DNA of 58,836 nucleotides from positions 10,444-69,279 of the forward strand of contig MLAK01000739.1 of assembly GCA_001839685.1 (NCBI GenBank), in the 5' to 3' direction. Origin of the DNA: Tritrichomonas foetus. Taxonomy: Eukaryota; Parabasalia; Tritrichomonadida; Tritrichomonadidae. The notes below the pieces were generated by a model. It saw only the letters and a program-made list of their open reading frames with translations. It was not told the origin of the DNA and ran no database searches. The position numbers were made by a program, and so were the translations under genes. Below, piece by piece: positions 19,791 through 29,588 of this stretch. The first letter of the stretch is position 1. Every line of letters begins with the position of its first letter.

Positions 19791-19799
19791 TATATGGTC
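19791..19799 (-). promoter_or_regulatory. GACCATATA box, copy 1
   Basis: Minus-strand GACCATATA 38 bases before the ATG at 19753. An identical copy lies at 19838-19846, 47 bases away in the same orientation. Role inferred. Confidence 0.35.
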
Positions 19800-19837
19800 T
19801 TTGTCCGTGAATATTTTATCGGTGTTTTTTCAGACTA

Positions 19838-19846
19838 TATATGGTC
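19838..19846 (-). promoter_or_regulatory. GACCATATA box, copy 2
   Basis: Second identical nonamer in the 218-base spacer between the lipid-transfer candidate and the Rab gene, oriented towards the former. Confidence 0.3.
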
Positions 19847-19971
19847 AGAATTAATTTTCCAAATGTATTTTGAAGGTCGAAATTTCAATGAATAAATGGT
19901 TATTTGATACAAATATTTGATAATATTATTGAATTCATTGAAAGTTATCACTTTCAACTTTTTGAATATTA

Positions 19972-20640
19972 ATGCATCAATCATACGAAATCACAATGGC
20001 AATGAATCGTGTGATCTTTATGGGAGATCCTAATGTTGGTAAAACCGCGATACTTCATAGGATCATTAATGGTGCATTTAACTCTACAACAAATCCCACG
20101 ACATCTGCAACATATCATTCTTTTCAAAATGATCCGAACGACGACTTTATTCTCCAATTCTGGGATACAGCTGGAACTGAAAGATATCGATCAATTAATC
20201 GTATTTACTACCGCGATGCTGTTGCAGCAATCATAACATTTGATTTTACAAGTAAAAAATCATTTGATAGCATTGATTCTTGGTTGAATGATTTTATAGA
20301 AAATGGGTCTGTATCAGATGCAATTATAATCTTAGTAGGAAATAAATATGATTTAATTAGTTCAAATTCTCCTATAGAAGAAAATCATCAAAACATTGAT
20401 GATGACAATGATATAAAAAATGAAAACTATGATGATGATTATGTTGTGGATGAAAATGTTGTTGCTATTTGGGCAACAAGTAAAAGCATTCCATTTTTTG
20501 CTGTTTCTGCAAAATCTGGTGAAGGAATAAAAGAATTGATTAGTTTTCTTTTTCAAGCAATTCCAAGAAAAACTTTATCAAAAACTACATCAACAACAAT
20601 ATTAAATGAAACATCTGAAAAGAAGAAGAAATGTTGTTGA
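19972..20640 (+). CDS. Rab-type small GTPase with atypical switch II
   Basis: 222 aa. G1 is GDPNVGKT (18-25), G3 is WDTAGTE (64-70), G4 is NKYD (124-127), and G5 is SAKSGEG. The C-terminus KKKKCC is a double-cysteine geranylgeranylation signal, as in Rabs. Two things are unusual. The catalytic Gln of the WDTAGQE motif is Thr at position 69. An Asp/Asn-rich insertion of ~25 residues lies between G4 and G5. Loss of the Gln is known to slow intrinsic GTP hydrolysis in Ras-family proteins. The protein should act on an endomembrane, but the compartment cannot be told. A second in-frame Met at residue 9 could also be the start. TCACT lies upstream. Confidence 0.93.
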   Translation: MHQSYEITMAMNRVIFMGDPNVGKTAILHRIINGAFNSTTNPTTSATYHSFQNDPNDDFILQFWDTAGTERYRSINRIYYRDAVAAIITFDFTSKKSFDSIDSWLNDFIENGSVSDAIIILVGNKYDLISSNSPIEENHQNIDDDNDIKNENYDDDYVVDENVVAIWATSKSIPFFAVSAKSGEGIKELISFLFQAIPRKTLSKTTSTTILNETSEKKKKCC

Positions 20641-20987
20641 CTTTATCTGTACGTTTTATTATGTGTATGAGAATTGATAAGAAACTCTCAAAGTCACAAC
20701 TGTGGAATTCAAACATATCCTTTCATGTACCATTAGAATTGGATGGTTATCATTAGATTAATGAAAAACTAAAAGTACTGAATCAATTTTCTCAATATAA
20801 CTCCATACTATGACATTTGATAATAATCTGGAGATAAATCCAATCTCCTAATGATTGTTTGAAATCATTATATGCAGTGTTATCGAAAATGAAAGATTCT
20901 TTGATTGTTTTAACCGCAGTTCGCATTAAAATAATATGAAACAAAAGAAATTTCATAAGAAACATTTTATAAATATAAATACCATCA
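20641..20987. other. Convergent 3' spacer
   Basis: Spacer between the Rab gene and the PDI gene, which end towards each other. A 77-codon minus-strand frame here overlaps the end of the PDI gene and looks like a shadow. Nothing else is seen. Confidence 0.6.
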
Positions 20988-22247
20988 TTATAAATCACTA
21001 GATTTTCTATTATTTCCATCAACATACAAACCCAAGGTTTTTGCTGTCAAAAGGAAAGCTTCAAAAATGTTATACCTCTTTTTCATTCCATCAATGGCAC
21101 TTGCTGAACCCTTTCTCTCATTCAAGATCTTCATCATTATTTCTAAGTCTTTTTCGAGCTGATAAATCCCTTTTGCATTAATTCTTTGCATCGCCTTGAC
21201 ATAAAATTCAGCATTGTTTAATGCTTTCATTTCAGAAATTGATGACTCTTTATCATTTTCACTTTTGGCCAATAAAAATTCTTCCATGATTGGTTTGGCT
21301 TCTTCCAAAAGTCCAGCAGAATCAATAAGCAGACCGTTTGAGCCTCTTTCTGTCCCACAATTTGTATTTATGAACTCAGCGACAGCTGTAGCATGTCTTC
21401 TGCCTCTGAATTCAACAATTTCAACATCATCACCAAAGAATTTTACATTATTTTGTTCATCTTCACTTTGATTTTCATTTTTGTTTTCATTGCTTTCGAT
21501 ATTGAGGCTCGCTTTAATGGATGAAAGGTGAGAAGGATCAATTTTTGTCCAGTTTTTGTAGATACGAACTCTTGGGAAGCCTTTGATGTCATTTTCTTCA
21601 CAAAAAGTTTTATAAGTATCACAATTCAGAACTGCTACTGAAATATCTTGTTCGACTTGAAATGCTTGAGCGATAGTGTTTGCAGTTGGAAGGAAGCGCT
21701 TGCAGTGGCCACACCAAGGGGCGTAAAAAGTGACAAATGTGCATTTTTTATCTCTGGTGGAATTTTCGAAGTTCATTGGATTTAATTCTGTGTAATATTT
21801 TGGCTCCCTCCTGGCCTTGACGTTTGTGTTTGATTCAACGAAATCAAGAAAACCGTCAACTGTCCAAGGTCCTTTGAAATCAATCCGTTCTTTCGTATTT
21901 TCAGAATGCGAATCAGATGATTGTGAGTCAGATGATTTTTGGTTGTTTTCGAGGTCTGTTTTTGTGTTTTTCAGTAAAATAATTTTTGGATATTTGGTGA
22001 TATCGTATTTTTGGCAAATCGCTTTTTCTTCGGAGCAGTCGACCCCTCCAAATGGAATGTCATCGAATGCGAGCGATGCATCGGCGTAATCACCAGCTGT
22101 GGAGCGACATTGTGCGCAATCTGGCGTATAAAACTTCATCAAAAAGGAACGATCTCCGGTTAAAAATTTTTCGATGTTTCGGCTTTTAATTTCAACATAC
22201 GAGGATTTCGAAAAAGTAAAGAGGAAAGAAAAAGCTGCGAAAAGCAT
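20988..22247 (-). CDS. Protein disulfide isomerase, two thioredoxin domains plus helical C-terminal domain
   Basis: 419 aa. The frame is open to 22316 only from a TTG. The ATG at 22245-22247 begins a clear signal peptide (MLFAAFSFLFTFSKSS), and a GACCAAATA box ends 12 bases upstream, so this start is well supported. Thioredoxin domain 1 (~18-125) has a CAQC active site (44-47). Domain 2 (~150-270) has the classical WCGHC (cysteines 179 and 182). Ser/Asn/Glu-rich linkers follow each domain. The last ~110 residues are helical and resemble the D (ERp29-like) domain of PDI-D proteins. It should form or rearrange disulfides in the ER lumen. The C-terminus SSDL is at best a weak ER-retrieval signal. 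The CAQC site suggests domain 1 is specialised. Confidence 0.9.
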   Translation of the reverse strand: MLFAAFSFLFTFSKSSYVEIKSRNIEKFLTGDRSFLMKFYTPDCAQCRSTAGDYADASLAFDDIPFGGVDCSEEKAICQKYDITKYPKIILLKNTKTDLENNQKSSDSQSSDSHSENTKERIDFKGPWTVDGFLDFVESNTNVKARREPKYYTELNPMNFENSTRDKKCTFVTFYAPWCGHCKRFLPTANTIAQAFQVEQDISVAVLNCDTYKTFCEENDIKGFPRVRIYKNWTKIDPSHLSSIKASLNIESNENKNENQSEDEQNNVKFFGDDVEIVEFRGRRHATAVAEFINTNCGTERGSNGLLIDSAGLLEEAKPIMEEFLLAKSENDKESSISEMKALNNAEFYVKAMQRINAKGIYQLEKDLEIMMKILNERKGSASAIDGMKKRYNIFEAFLLTAKTLGLYVDGNNRKSSDL

Positions 22248-22258
22248 GATTAGATGTT

Positions 22259-22267
22259 TATTTGGTC
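22259..22267 (-). promoter_or_regulatory. GACCAAATA box upstream of PDI
   Basis: Minus-strand GACCAAATAA ends 12 bases before the ATG at 22247, inside the TTG-initiated extension. This is the closest box-to-ATG spacing in the window. Confidence 0.5.
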
Positions 22268-23875
22268 GTCTAACTTTTTTGACTTTAAAAAATGGTTTAA
22301 GGCGAAAATTGTTCAATGATTAAGTGGTCTTTCAATTTTTTTTCCCCATGTTTGATGATTGATATGCTTTCATTGAAAATATCTTTGAGAGAATATCACT
22401 ATTGAGTCTCAAAATAAATATAAACGTTTGTGAACAATAAGATCCGAATTTTTTCCTGGGAATGCTGCTTTGTAAAAAGATACAATTAAATGATTTGGAA
22501 ATTTCAGGTAGGTAGAAAATCCTTATTAACAAGTGAAGTCAGGTGATGTTAAGTGATGTCAATCCACTCTCAAAAGCCAAATATTCTTAAAACTGTTTTA
22601 TTTTTAAGTAAGATAATCTCGAAATACACTCATTCTATATAAACACTTGAGCAGAAATGATGAAAATATCTAAAATGAATGAATTAGTCTAAATATACTA
22701 TTTATTTTTTCTAAAAATACCGTTTGCACGCTTAACATCTAAAACATTAATAACATATATGAGATATAACACATCGTATAAAGATCGCTTTTTGACCCAA
22801 GATTGATCTTATTTTTTTATATGATGTGCAGGTAGCTTTCACCAGAATAAATGTGCTATTTTTAAGGAATTTCTACCAAGCATTTTCGAAAAATGACTTT
22901 TTTTATGAAACATTTTTTTTTTCTAAAATTCATTTTTCAGAAGGTGCGAATAACTTTTTTTTGAAAATTAATTTTTATTTGATATTGATATTATATGGTT
23001 AATAAATTGGCAATAATATATTGCAAATAAAGATTGTTTTTTCTGTGATTTTTTGAAGTTTGGGGAAATTGAATAGACATTCAAAAAGTTTCACCAAAAA
23101 ACATCCTTTTTTACAGATATTGGTAGAAGCAGAGGAATACTTTGAAAATGTGATATATTTATATTATATTATATTTATTGAAATTCTACGAAGAATTATA
23201 GCGAAATAATGAAAATTCGAGTTTTTTAGGATTTTTATTTCAATTTTTTTCAGAAAAGAATGTTGTGTTAGAATATGAGTGTTCAAAAATAAATGGTCTA
23301 TCATAAATATACATGGTATTTATTTGTAATTATACTCGAAAAAATTAGAAAATATTAAGTAGATGATGTGTAAAAATTCAAAAATAAAAAAACTCTTTGG
23401 TGTACAGAACGGCCTATTCATTATTTTTTTAATTTCACTTGATAAAAATAAATTATATCAAAAATAACCAGGATTTGGGGTTAGAGATCCTGAAAAATTG
23501 AAAAACCACGGTTTTAGAAATTATTATTTTTTCTACCCTTTAAAACCATTTAAACTTCAAATTAATTATATATTCATAATATTTAAATATAAATAAGATT
23601 ATACTATGAAATTTAAATCAAATTAATAATTTTTTACTGAAAAAAAATCAAATATCATTTTTCGAAATTGTCAAGTGACCAAGCTTCTGAACAATTTAAT
23701 AATCATATATCGATAGTCTATCTAGTATGTAACGATGCAGTGTTTTTCTTTTTTCCAGAAACCTATCCTGTCTGGAGAAAAAGTTGATTCAAATTATCTT
23801 TATACGATGTGATATAACTATTTTTGGATCTTAATTGATCATCCTTGTCGTTAAATCGCGCAGATTATCTCACAT
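22268..23875. other. Gene-poor spacer
   Basis: AT-rich, with many homopolymer A/T runs. A 66-codon minus frame at 22332-22532 has no family signature and no support. I see no RNA gene or repeat. Confidence 0.55.
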
Positions 23876-24361
23876 TCAGAAGAACCAATCTTCAATATCT
23901 GGCGTTTTGCTTATCACTAAATCTAAATCTGGTGTGAAATCATCGAATGTTAAAAAGAATGGTGCTTCTTCCTCTTCAATTCTTTTCTTTGGATGTTCAA
24001 CATGAATATGTTTATGTCTCATCATCTTCTGCCATTGATTCTTAACATTGATAACTGATCGATTTGGAAAGAATCCAGTAATCTTTGTCCAAGTTTTCCC
24101 ATATTCTTGAACGAGTTCAGTCAGTTTGGCCATATCTTCTTCTGACCATTCTTGATTTGCGATTGTTGGATCTAAATAGAAAACGTATCTTTCACGACAT
24201 TGTCTAGAATTGAGTCCTGGCATTTCGCTTGCAACCAATCTCCAATCTCTCCCATGTTCCTCTACTAAGTGAGCTATCTTATCATCTTCTTCGTTTGTAA
24301 ACTTGTGTCGTATTTGTTTCTTCTTACCTGATACACTGAGTGGGTTCTTTGTAGGTTTCAT
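23876..24361 (-). CDS. Two-repeat Myb DNA-binding protein, 161 aa
   Basis: The frame extends upstream without a stop to 24466, but that part encodes a Phe-rich stretch unlike the rest. The ATG at 24359-24361 directly precedes the Myb region, so I start there. Repeat 1 (~20-68) has F/W/Y at the core aromatic positions and SRQCRERY in the recognition helix. Repeat 2 (~70-120) has three Trp (EW, TW, QW) and VINVKNQWQK. The C-terminus is short and acidic, ending DIEDWFF, and could be an activation tail. Such short R2R3-like proteins are the main Myb class of trichomonads, where some bind promoter elements. The target is unknown. Confidence 0.93.
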   Translation of the reverse strand: MKPTKNPLSVSGKKKQIRHKFTNEEDDKIAHLVEEHGRDWRLVASEMPGLNSRQCRERYVFYLDPTIANQEWSEEDMAKLTELVQEYGKTWTKITGFFPNRSVINVKNQWQKMMRHKHIHVEHPKKRIEEEEAPFFLTFDDFTPDLDLVISKTPDIEDWFF

Positions 24362-27037
24362 TCGCTTAAAAATATGTTGAATGAACTGAAAAAAATAGTT
24401 GAATGAAAATCTAATGTGTTGTATTTTCAGATAGCATTCAAAATATTTTGAATTCTGTATTTTCAATTTTATTCTTCATGAAAAACATTTGATAGGATGC
24501 ATAGAAAAACTATTCTTTATTAATATCACAGAAATATGTCTAATATTTTTGTGTACTTTTATCGATAAACTATTTAATAGTGAACCCAATACATAGAAAA
24601 AAATTATGAAGAAAAAAGGGTTAAAACACAAAAAAAGAATTTGGTATGACGATAAAAGAAAAAAATTATCAGAGATGTTAGTGTTAATTTATCAGTAGAT
24701 TCGATAATATTTTACCATTTAGAAATTCTTCTTCCTTCAGATTTAATTTGAGTATGGAATGGTTGATTGAGAGGAAAGAGAGGGGAAAAAAATATTATGC
24801 GAATACATCGTTTCATTGAAAAGATTCGAAATGAAATGATTTTTCTCTGGAATCTTAATATTGCATTCAATTTTTGTCAAAACATTAGAACTTGATTCGA
24901 CAGATACTATCAAAAGTTTTGCAATGGATTCAATGAGGTTCCCAAAAAATATGAAGTGATATGATTAAGAGACAGCAATGAAAAACTAATTGGGTAAATC
25001 TTGAATTGGATATAAACCAATTTTGAACTCTTTTAAAATATTAATCTAATTAAGTCGTAACTAAATAGATTTTCTTTTAAGGATAAACGAATAGAATGTT
25101 CATGTCTTTGTTTTCTTTTCGAAAAAAAATTAACTTACTATCGATAAAGATGTTTAGCATGGATTTTCAATTATTGATTTATATATTTGTTCTAATTCTT
25201 TTTATCACCAAATTCCATTTGTTGATAATATTATGTTGGAAATTATAATTTCGAAAATTATTTTTTTCGGTATTAAACACTATGTTAGTAATATTGTCTT
25301 GATTTTCATAATATGTTATTTCGTAATAAAAACTTTCATTGTTAAAATATGTGTAATGTCCCTTGATCGTTGAGGTCGATTGATGGTAAAATATTATAAC
25401 GTATTGATACAGTCCGAAATATTCATTCGAAATTTGTTATACAATTGATAGCAATAACATTATCCATAAAGAAAAGTCCCTTAAATTTATGAGATTATTT
25501 GTTCTTTCATGATGATACAATTCTATGTTGAATAGAATAAATGATGTGAAGTGTTGTGAAGATCGGAAAATTCAATTAAAAGTCACTTTAAATGATCATT
25601 TCACACTTTTTGAATTATTACTTTGTAGGTAACTTTTGAGGAAAAATTTGTTTCTCTTTCGACTGATTTTGTAAAATAAAGAAACTCCTGCATAAGTTTC
25701 ATAAATATAATCACAAAAAATTGGTTTGATATCTTCATGCAATTGTTGTTTTCCTTTTATGATTGGATAATTTATCTGTAACTGAAGAGATTGCTATAAT
25801 TTGTATTTCATTTAAAACAGATGCTTTTCAGGCATTTTCCTAATGAATATCAAAATCGATCACTCTAATTATAGTAAAATAAAAATTAAATATGAGTAAA
25901 TTGTTCATATCGAGTGGAATTTGACTAAATTGAATATCATTATAGATTAAAGAGCAAATCGTCAATTTTATCCTAACCTATGTTTGTTTTCCACGAAATA
26001 TATAAATGAGTTGAAACAACATAGCCTTATCTTTTGGGTATGGAGTTGAATTTACATTTAGAATATATTAATAAACTAATAGTAAATTCATTTAATTTTT
26101 TCATTTCGTCTATAAAGGGATATTCAAAAAAGGATTATGATTTCAATTCTGTATCATCATGAATTGGTAAAAAATGCAAGGAATTCAGTGTTTCTTATCA
26201 ATGTTTTTTCAAGATATGGACATGCATGCGATTTTTGTATTCATAAAAAAATGGTGATGTTAGTGAAATAAGTTTGATTTTATGAAGTCTAATTGAAATT
26301 GAAGAAAAACGGTTTTAAGATAATTTTTGAAGATGAAATTTTCCATCTTACGGAAGAGGATAGAAAATTTATCACTGGAGCATCTTTTCTATAATTCCAA
26401 AATAGTTTTCCCCTTATTAGATAATTTGTTATTATCTAAAAAGAGTAGTTTCATCATTGATTCAATCACATTAAAATCATCTATCGACAATGAAAAACTC
26501 GTTAATTGATTTGCTGTCATGAATAACAAAATTTAACATTTATTATCATCAATAAAACTCATAATGGTGCTAATTTCCATCTTCAGACGATCTTTAAAGC
26601 TTTTCATAAAATTGATGGATTAATAAAAAAAATATTCTTTTTATTTATTTATTTGATATAATATTTATGTTGAACAAGTCTGACATAGAAAAGAATTTCT
26701 TGGTAAAAAAACAAAAATACAAATAAAATGAAAAATGTCATATATATCACCAAGAATTATTTTCTCAAAACAAAACTCATTTTTTATCAAGTTATCTTCT
26801 TCAGTTTCTCATCACTGAATGTAACCTAGAAAAAAAAATTGGATATTTTCATTTTTTCCAAATAAATAATTATTGCATCAGTATCTACGATGGCCAGCCA
26901 TTTACAAACTCAAAAATTCCATCCGAATTTTTATTTTTTATTTAAATTTTATCGTATTTGTATCAAATAATGAATGACCACATTGAAAAAAATTGTAAAC
27001 TCCTCAAATCTATTCAATTTAATTCATTCCTCAAAAA
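24362..27037. other. Long gene-poor region
   Basis: About 2.7 kb without a convincing gene. It holds a polypurine tract at 24769-24792 and a possible decayed coding fragment at 26293-26511, where two overlapping frames look protein-like but short. No tRNA or intron-like pair of splice motifs was recognised. Confidence 0.5.
24769..24792. repeat. Polypurine tract with GGGG, copy 1
   Basis: A 24-base all-purine tract with a GAGAGGGG core followed by an A run, ~410 bases upstream of the Myb gene. A 22/24 match occurs at 49262, upstream of the IBP39-like gene. Confidence 0.5.
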
Positions 27038-28663
27038 ATGCAGAAAAAAAGAAGACTTTCAGCTGTTTCTTTTTCTGGATCTCGTGAAAGACAACGATAT
27101 ACAAACTATTATTCATCCAATAAAGACGGAATTTCAGAAGGAAACAAAGAGCATCCAATATCCGAAAATCAACAACTCGATCTTGAAGGCGAAGAAAAGC
27201 GATTAGGAAGTGGAAAACCGTTAACAACAATTTTAATTCTCTCCGTTGGTACGTTGATTTCTCGAACTGTTCAAGCATTGTACGGGGTTGTCAATCTATT
27301 TTGGGTCTCAAAAACCATCGGCGATAAAGGCATGGAAGTTTTTGGTGCAGTCTACATTGTTGATTTCGTAGCTATTGGAATTGCAGATTATTTGATGACT
27401 TCACTTGATATTCGGGTTTCATATTTATTTGGTGAAAAGCAAAAAGTTGATGAATGTTCTCAAATTTTTGTTGATTTTATTCGTGTTTCATTTTTATTTG
27501 GATTACTTGTTCCTGCCATAATTCTACCAATCACTCGTACGTTAATTGAATGGTTTGGTTCTGACAAAGAAATATCTTTAATGTGCTTTCAATACATGCT
27601 TCCTGCAACTTGTGGATCATGTTTGAACTTTTTCTATATGATTGCTTGTGGATTAATTCAATCTGAAGGACATTCTATCATTTTTGGCATAACTCAAATT
27701 GTTTCGCTAGTTTTGAATATGTGTTGCTTCTGTCCTCTTTTTTTAGTTGTTTTCAAGCTTCCTATTTGGGGAGCCTCTTTGACAACAGTTGTTTCTGAAG
27801 GACTTGTTGGTTTGGTTTTAAATTTTTTAATCTTTAGGGGTAAATTTACTCTGAAGCCTAAATTGTCAATGTTATTCAAGAAGTTTTCGAAAGAAACTTG
27901 GGAATCATTAAAAATTGGATTTGCTTCTTTAATTTCGAATCTTGCTGATTCATTACCAACAATTTTGCTTCAAAAATATATCAATTCCGCTTCAAAAGCA
28001 ATTGGAGAATATGACAATGTGATTCAAGTATGGGGAGTCATTGAAAAGTTATACCAATTTGTTGGAGGCTCCAATGAAGCGTTTTCTATTGGTTTAATGC
28101 CATCTGCATCTTTTGCATATGGTGCTAAAAGATATAATCGAATGATTCGTTTGTTTTTCCATGCAACTTGGATCCCAATTATGATTTCGATTGTATATGC
28201 ACTTTTTATGATTCTTATTCCTGATAAAATCTCATCAATCTGGAATACAGATGAGAAATTCTTATATTGGTGCAGAGAAATGATTCCAAAGGTGTTTTAT
28301 GCCACTCCCTGCTTCCCAATTCAATATATGGTTCCAGCTTTACTTCAAGGAATGCAGTTAGTTTACCACTCCACAATCTTGGCAGGTGTAACAGTATTTC
28401 TTCCAATGCCTTTGTTTGCATCCATTCTCTATTTCACAAATAAAACTGATCCTGCAAGAATCATGTGGACTTATGCACTCGCTGATTCTTTTGCATGCTT
28501 GGTCTGCACAATTTTCATTTTGCCTTCACTTTTCAAACTTAAAAAGTTACCACGTGATGAAGATCTTATCAATACATATGAGTCACTTGAAACAAAAACA
28601 TCATTCGCCAAAAGTGATACATGTGTTGCAACACCATTACTGCCTAATTATTCAATTGAATGA
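27038..28663 (+). CDS. MATE (MatE) family transporter
   Basis: 541 aa. A ~55-residue hydrophilic N-terminus is followed by about 12 hydrophobic segments (from residue ~65 to ~510) in the pattern of the multidrug and toxic compound extrusion family. MATE proteins are H+ or Na+ antiporters that export organic cations and metabolites. A partner gene at 41601-43394 aligns through most of its length, for example GKPLTTILILSVG against GRPPLQTIFYLSSG. The C-terminal tail is hydrophilic. The ATG has TCATTCC just upstream, an initiator-like match. The substrate cannot be told from sequence; trichomonads carry many such genes. Confidence 0.92.
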   Translation: MQKKRRLSAVSFSGSRERQRYTNYYSSNKDGISEGNKEHPISENQQLDLEGEEKRLGSGKPLTTILILSVGTLISRTVQALYGVVNLFWVSKTIGDKGMEVFGAVYIVDFVAIGIADYLMTSLDIRVSYLFGEKQKVDECSQIFVDFIRVSFLFGLLVPAIILPITRTLIEWFGSDKEISLMCFQYMLPATCGSCLNFFYMIACGLIQSEGHSIIFGITQIVSLVLNMCCFCPLFLVVFKLPIWGASLTTVVSEGLVGLVLNFLIFRGKFTLKPKLSMLFKKFSKETWESLKIGFASLISNLADSLPTILLQKYINSASKAIGEYDNVIQVWGVIEKLYQFVGGSNEAFSIGLMPSASFAYGAKRYNRMIRLFFHATWIPIMISIVYALFMILIPDKISSIWNTDEKFLYWCREMIPKVFYATPCFPIQYMVPALLQGMQLVYHSTILAGVTVFLPMPLFASILYFTNKTDPARIMWTYALADSFACLVCTIFILPSLFKLKKLPRDEDLINTYESLETKTSFAKSDTCVATPLLPNYSIE

Positions 28664-28826
28664 TATTAACATATATATTTTTTAAAATCATATTAGTATA
28701 AAATATATATTTTGGTTTTTGTTGATAATCTCATGAATAACTAAATTTCTTATCATAAATAATGAATTAATAAATAATGACGATTTCTAAATTTATTACA
28801 AAAGAATAGGAAAGTTAATTTCCGAA

Positions 28827-29588
28827 TTAGAATGAAAATAATCCAAACATATCAGCTTCATCAAAAATGAGATTTTGATCGAAATCTTCTATGAATGCTT
28901 GATCGAGTGCATCATCTTGTGGAAGTATTTCATTTGCCATTTCAAAGAAATTGTCTGAATCAGTTGACACGGTTTCTTGTGCTTGACTAATTACTGTTGG
29001 TTTTTCAATGTTTTGACTGTTTTGTGAAGTTTTCGAAGAATTTTTACGTTTGTTGAGTTTCCTTTCTGCTTTTCTTTTCAGCATGAAATACCTGTTTTTG
29101 ACCATTTGATCTGTTCTTCTATCAAAGTACTTAGCAATTTTAACCCATCGTGTTCCAAGTTCTTCAACTTTTTCATTCAAAAGTTGGTCTTCTTCTGGCG
29201 TGAATTCAGAATTGTTTAATGTTGGTGAAAGATAATTCAACCATCTTTCTCTGCACTGCCGGCTATTTCTGCCAGGCATATGATCAGCAACAACCAGCCA
29301 ATTTGAATCACCAAACTTTTTCACTAAGTCACGAAGTTTTTCATCATCTTCAATGGTGAATTTTTGGTGTGGCTTAAATGGTTGCTTCATTTGAATTTTG
29401 GGTTTAGAATTCTTAATGGAACCATTTGAATTTGTGGAATTCAAATTGTTGATGTTAAAATTAACATTTTGAATGAGTTTGGTTTCAATAAATGAATTGA
29501 ACATATTATTGGTGCAACTACTTAATGGGGATGAGGTAGGAGATTGTGGAGTTATTTGTTGTGGAGATGTTGTGAATGATGAAATCAT
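28827..29588 (-). CDS. Two-repeat Myb DNA-binding protein, 253 aa
   Basis: The N-terminal ~70 residues are Ser/Thr/Asn/Pro-rich. Repeat 1 (~75-123) has SRQCRERWLNYLSP in the recognition helix. Repeat 2 (~125-172) has RRTDQMVKNRYFMLKRK, with Phe replacing the first Trp. A basic patch and Asn/Gln-rich linker follow, and the C-terminus is acidic and Phe-rich (EDFDQNLIFDEADMFGLF), typical of an activation domain. A sequence-specific transcription factor is very likely. Three copies of ACAAATCACT (read on its coding strand) lie 180-250 bases upstream. Confidence 0.94.
   Translation of the reverse strand: MISSFTTSPQQITPQSPTSSPLSSCTNNMFNSFIETKLIQNVNFNINNLNSTNSNGSIKNSKPKIQMKQPFKPHQKFTIEDDEKLRDLVKKFGDSNWLVVADHMPGRNSRQCRERWLNYLSPTLNNSEFTPEEDQLLNEKVEELGTRWVKIAKYFDRRTDQMVKNRYFMLKRKAERKLNKRKNSSKTSQNSQNIEKPTVISQAQETVSTDSDNFFEMANEILPQDDALDQAFIEDFDQNLIFDEADMFGLFSF

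Noticed and set aside
22332..22532. 66-codon minus-strand frame upstream of the PDI gene
   Set aside because: Short, no signature, and lies in the promoter region of the PDI gene.
24362..24466. N-terminal extension of the Myb gene
   Set aside because: Phe/Ile-rich, unlike other Myb N-termini, and an ATG lies right before the Myb repeats.
25270..25300. ACTAACATAG on the minus strand, resembling a trichomonad 3' splice motif
   Set aside because: No matching 5' splice motif and no adjoining coding sequence; it is in a gene-poor region.
26293..26511. Two short overlapping protein-like frames (IIFEDEIFHLTEED and neighbours)
   Set aside because: Could be a relic, but too short and without a recognisable family to list as a pseudogene.
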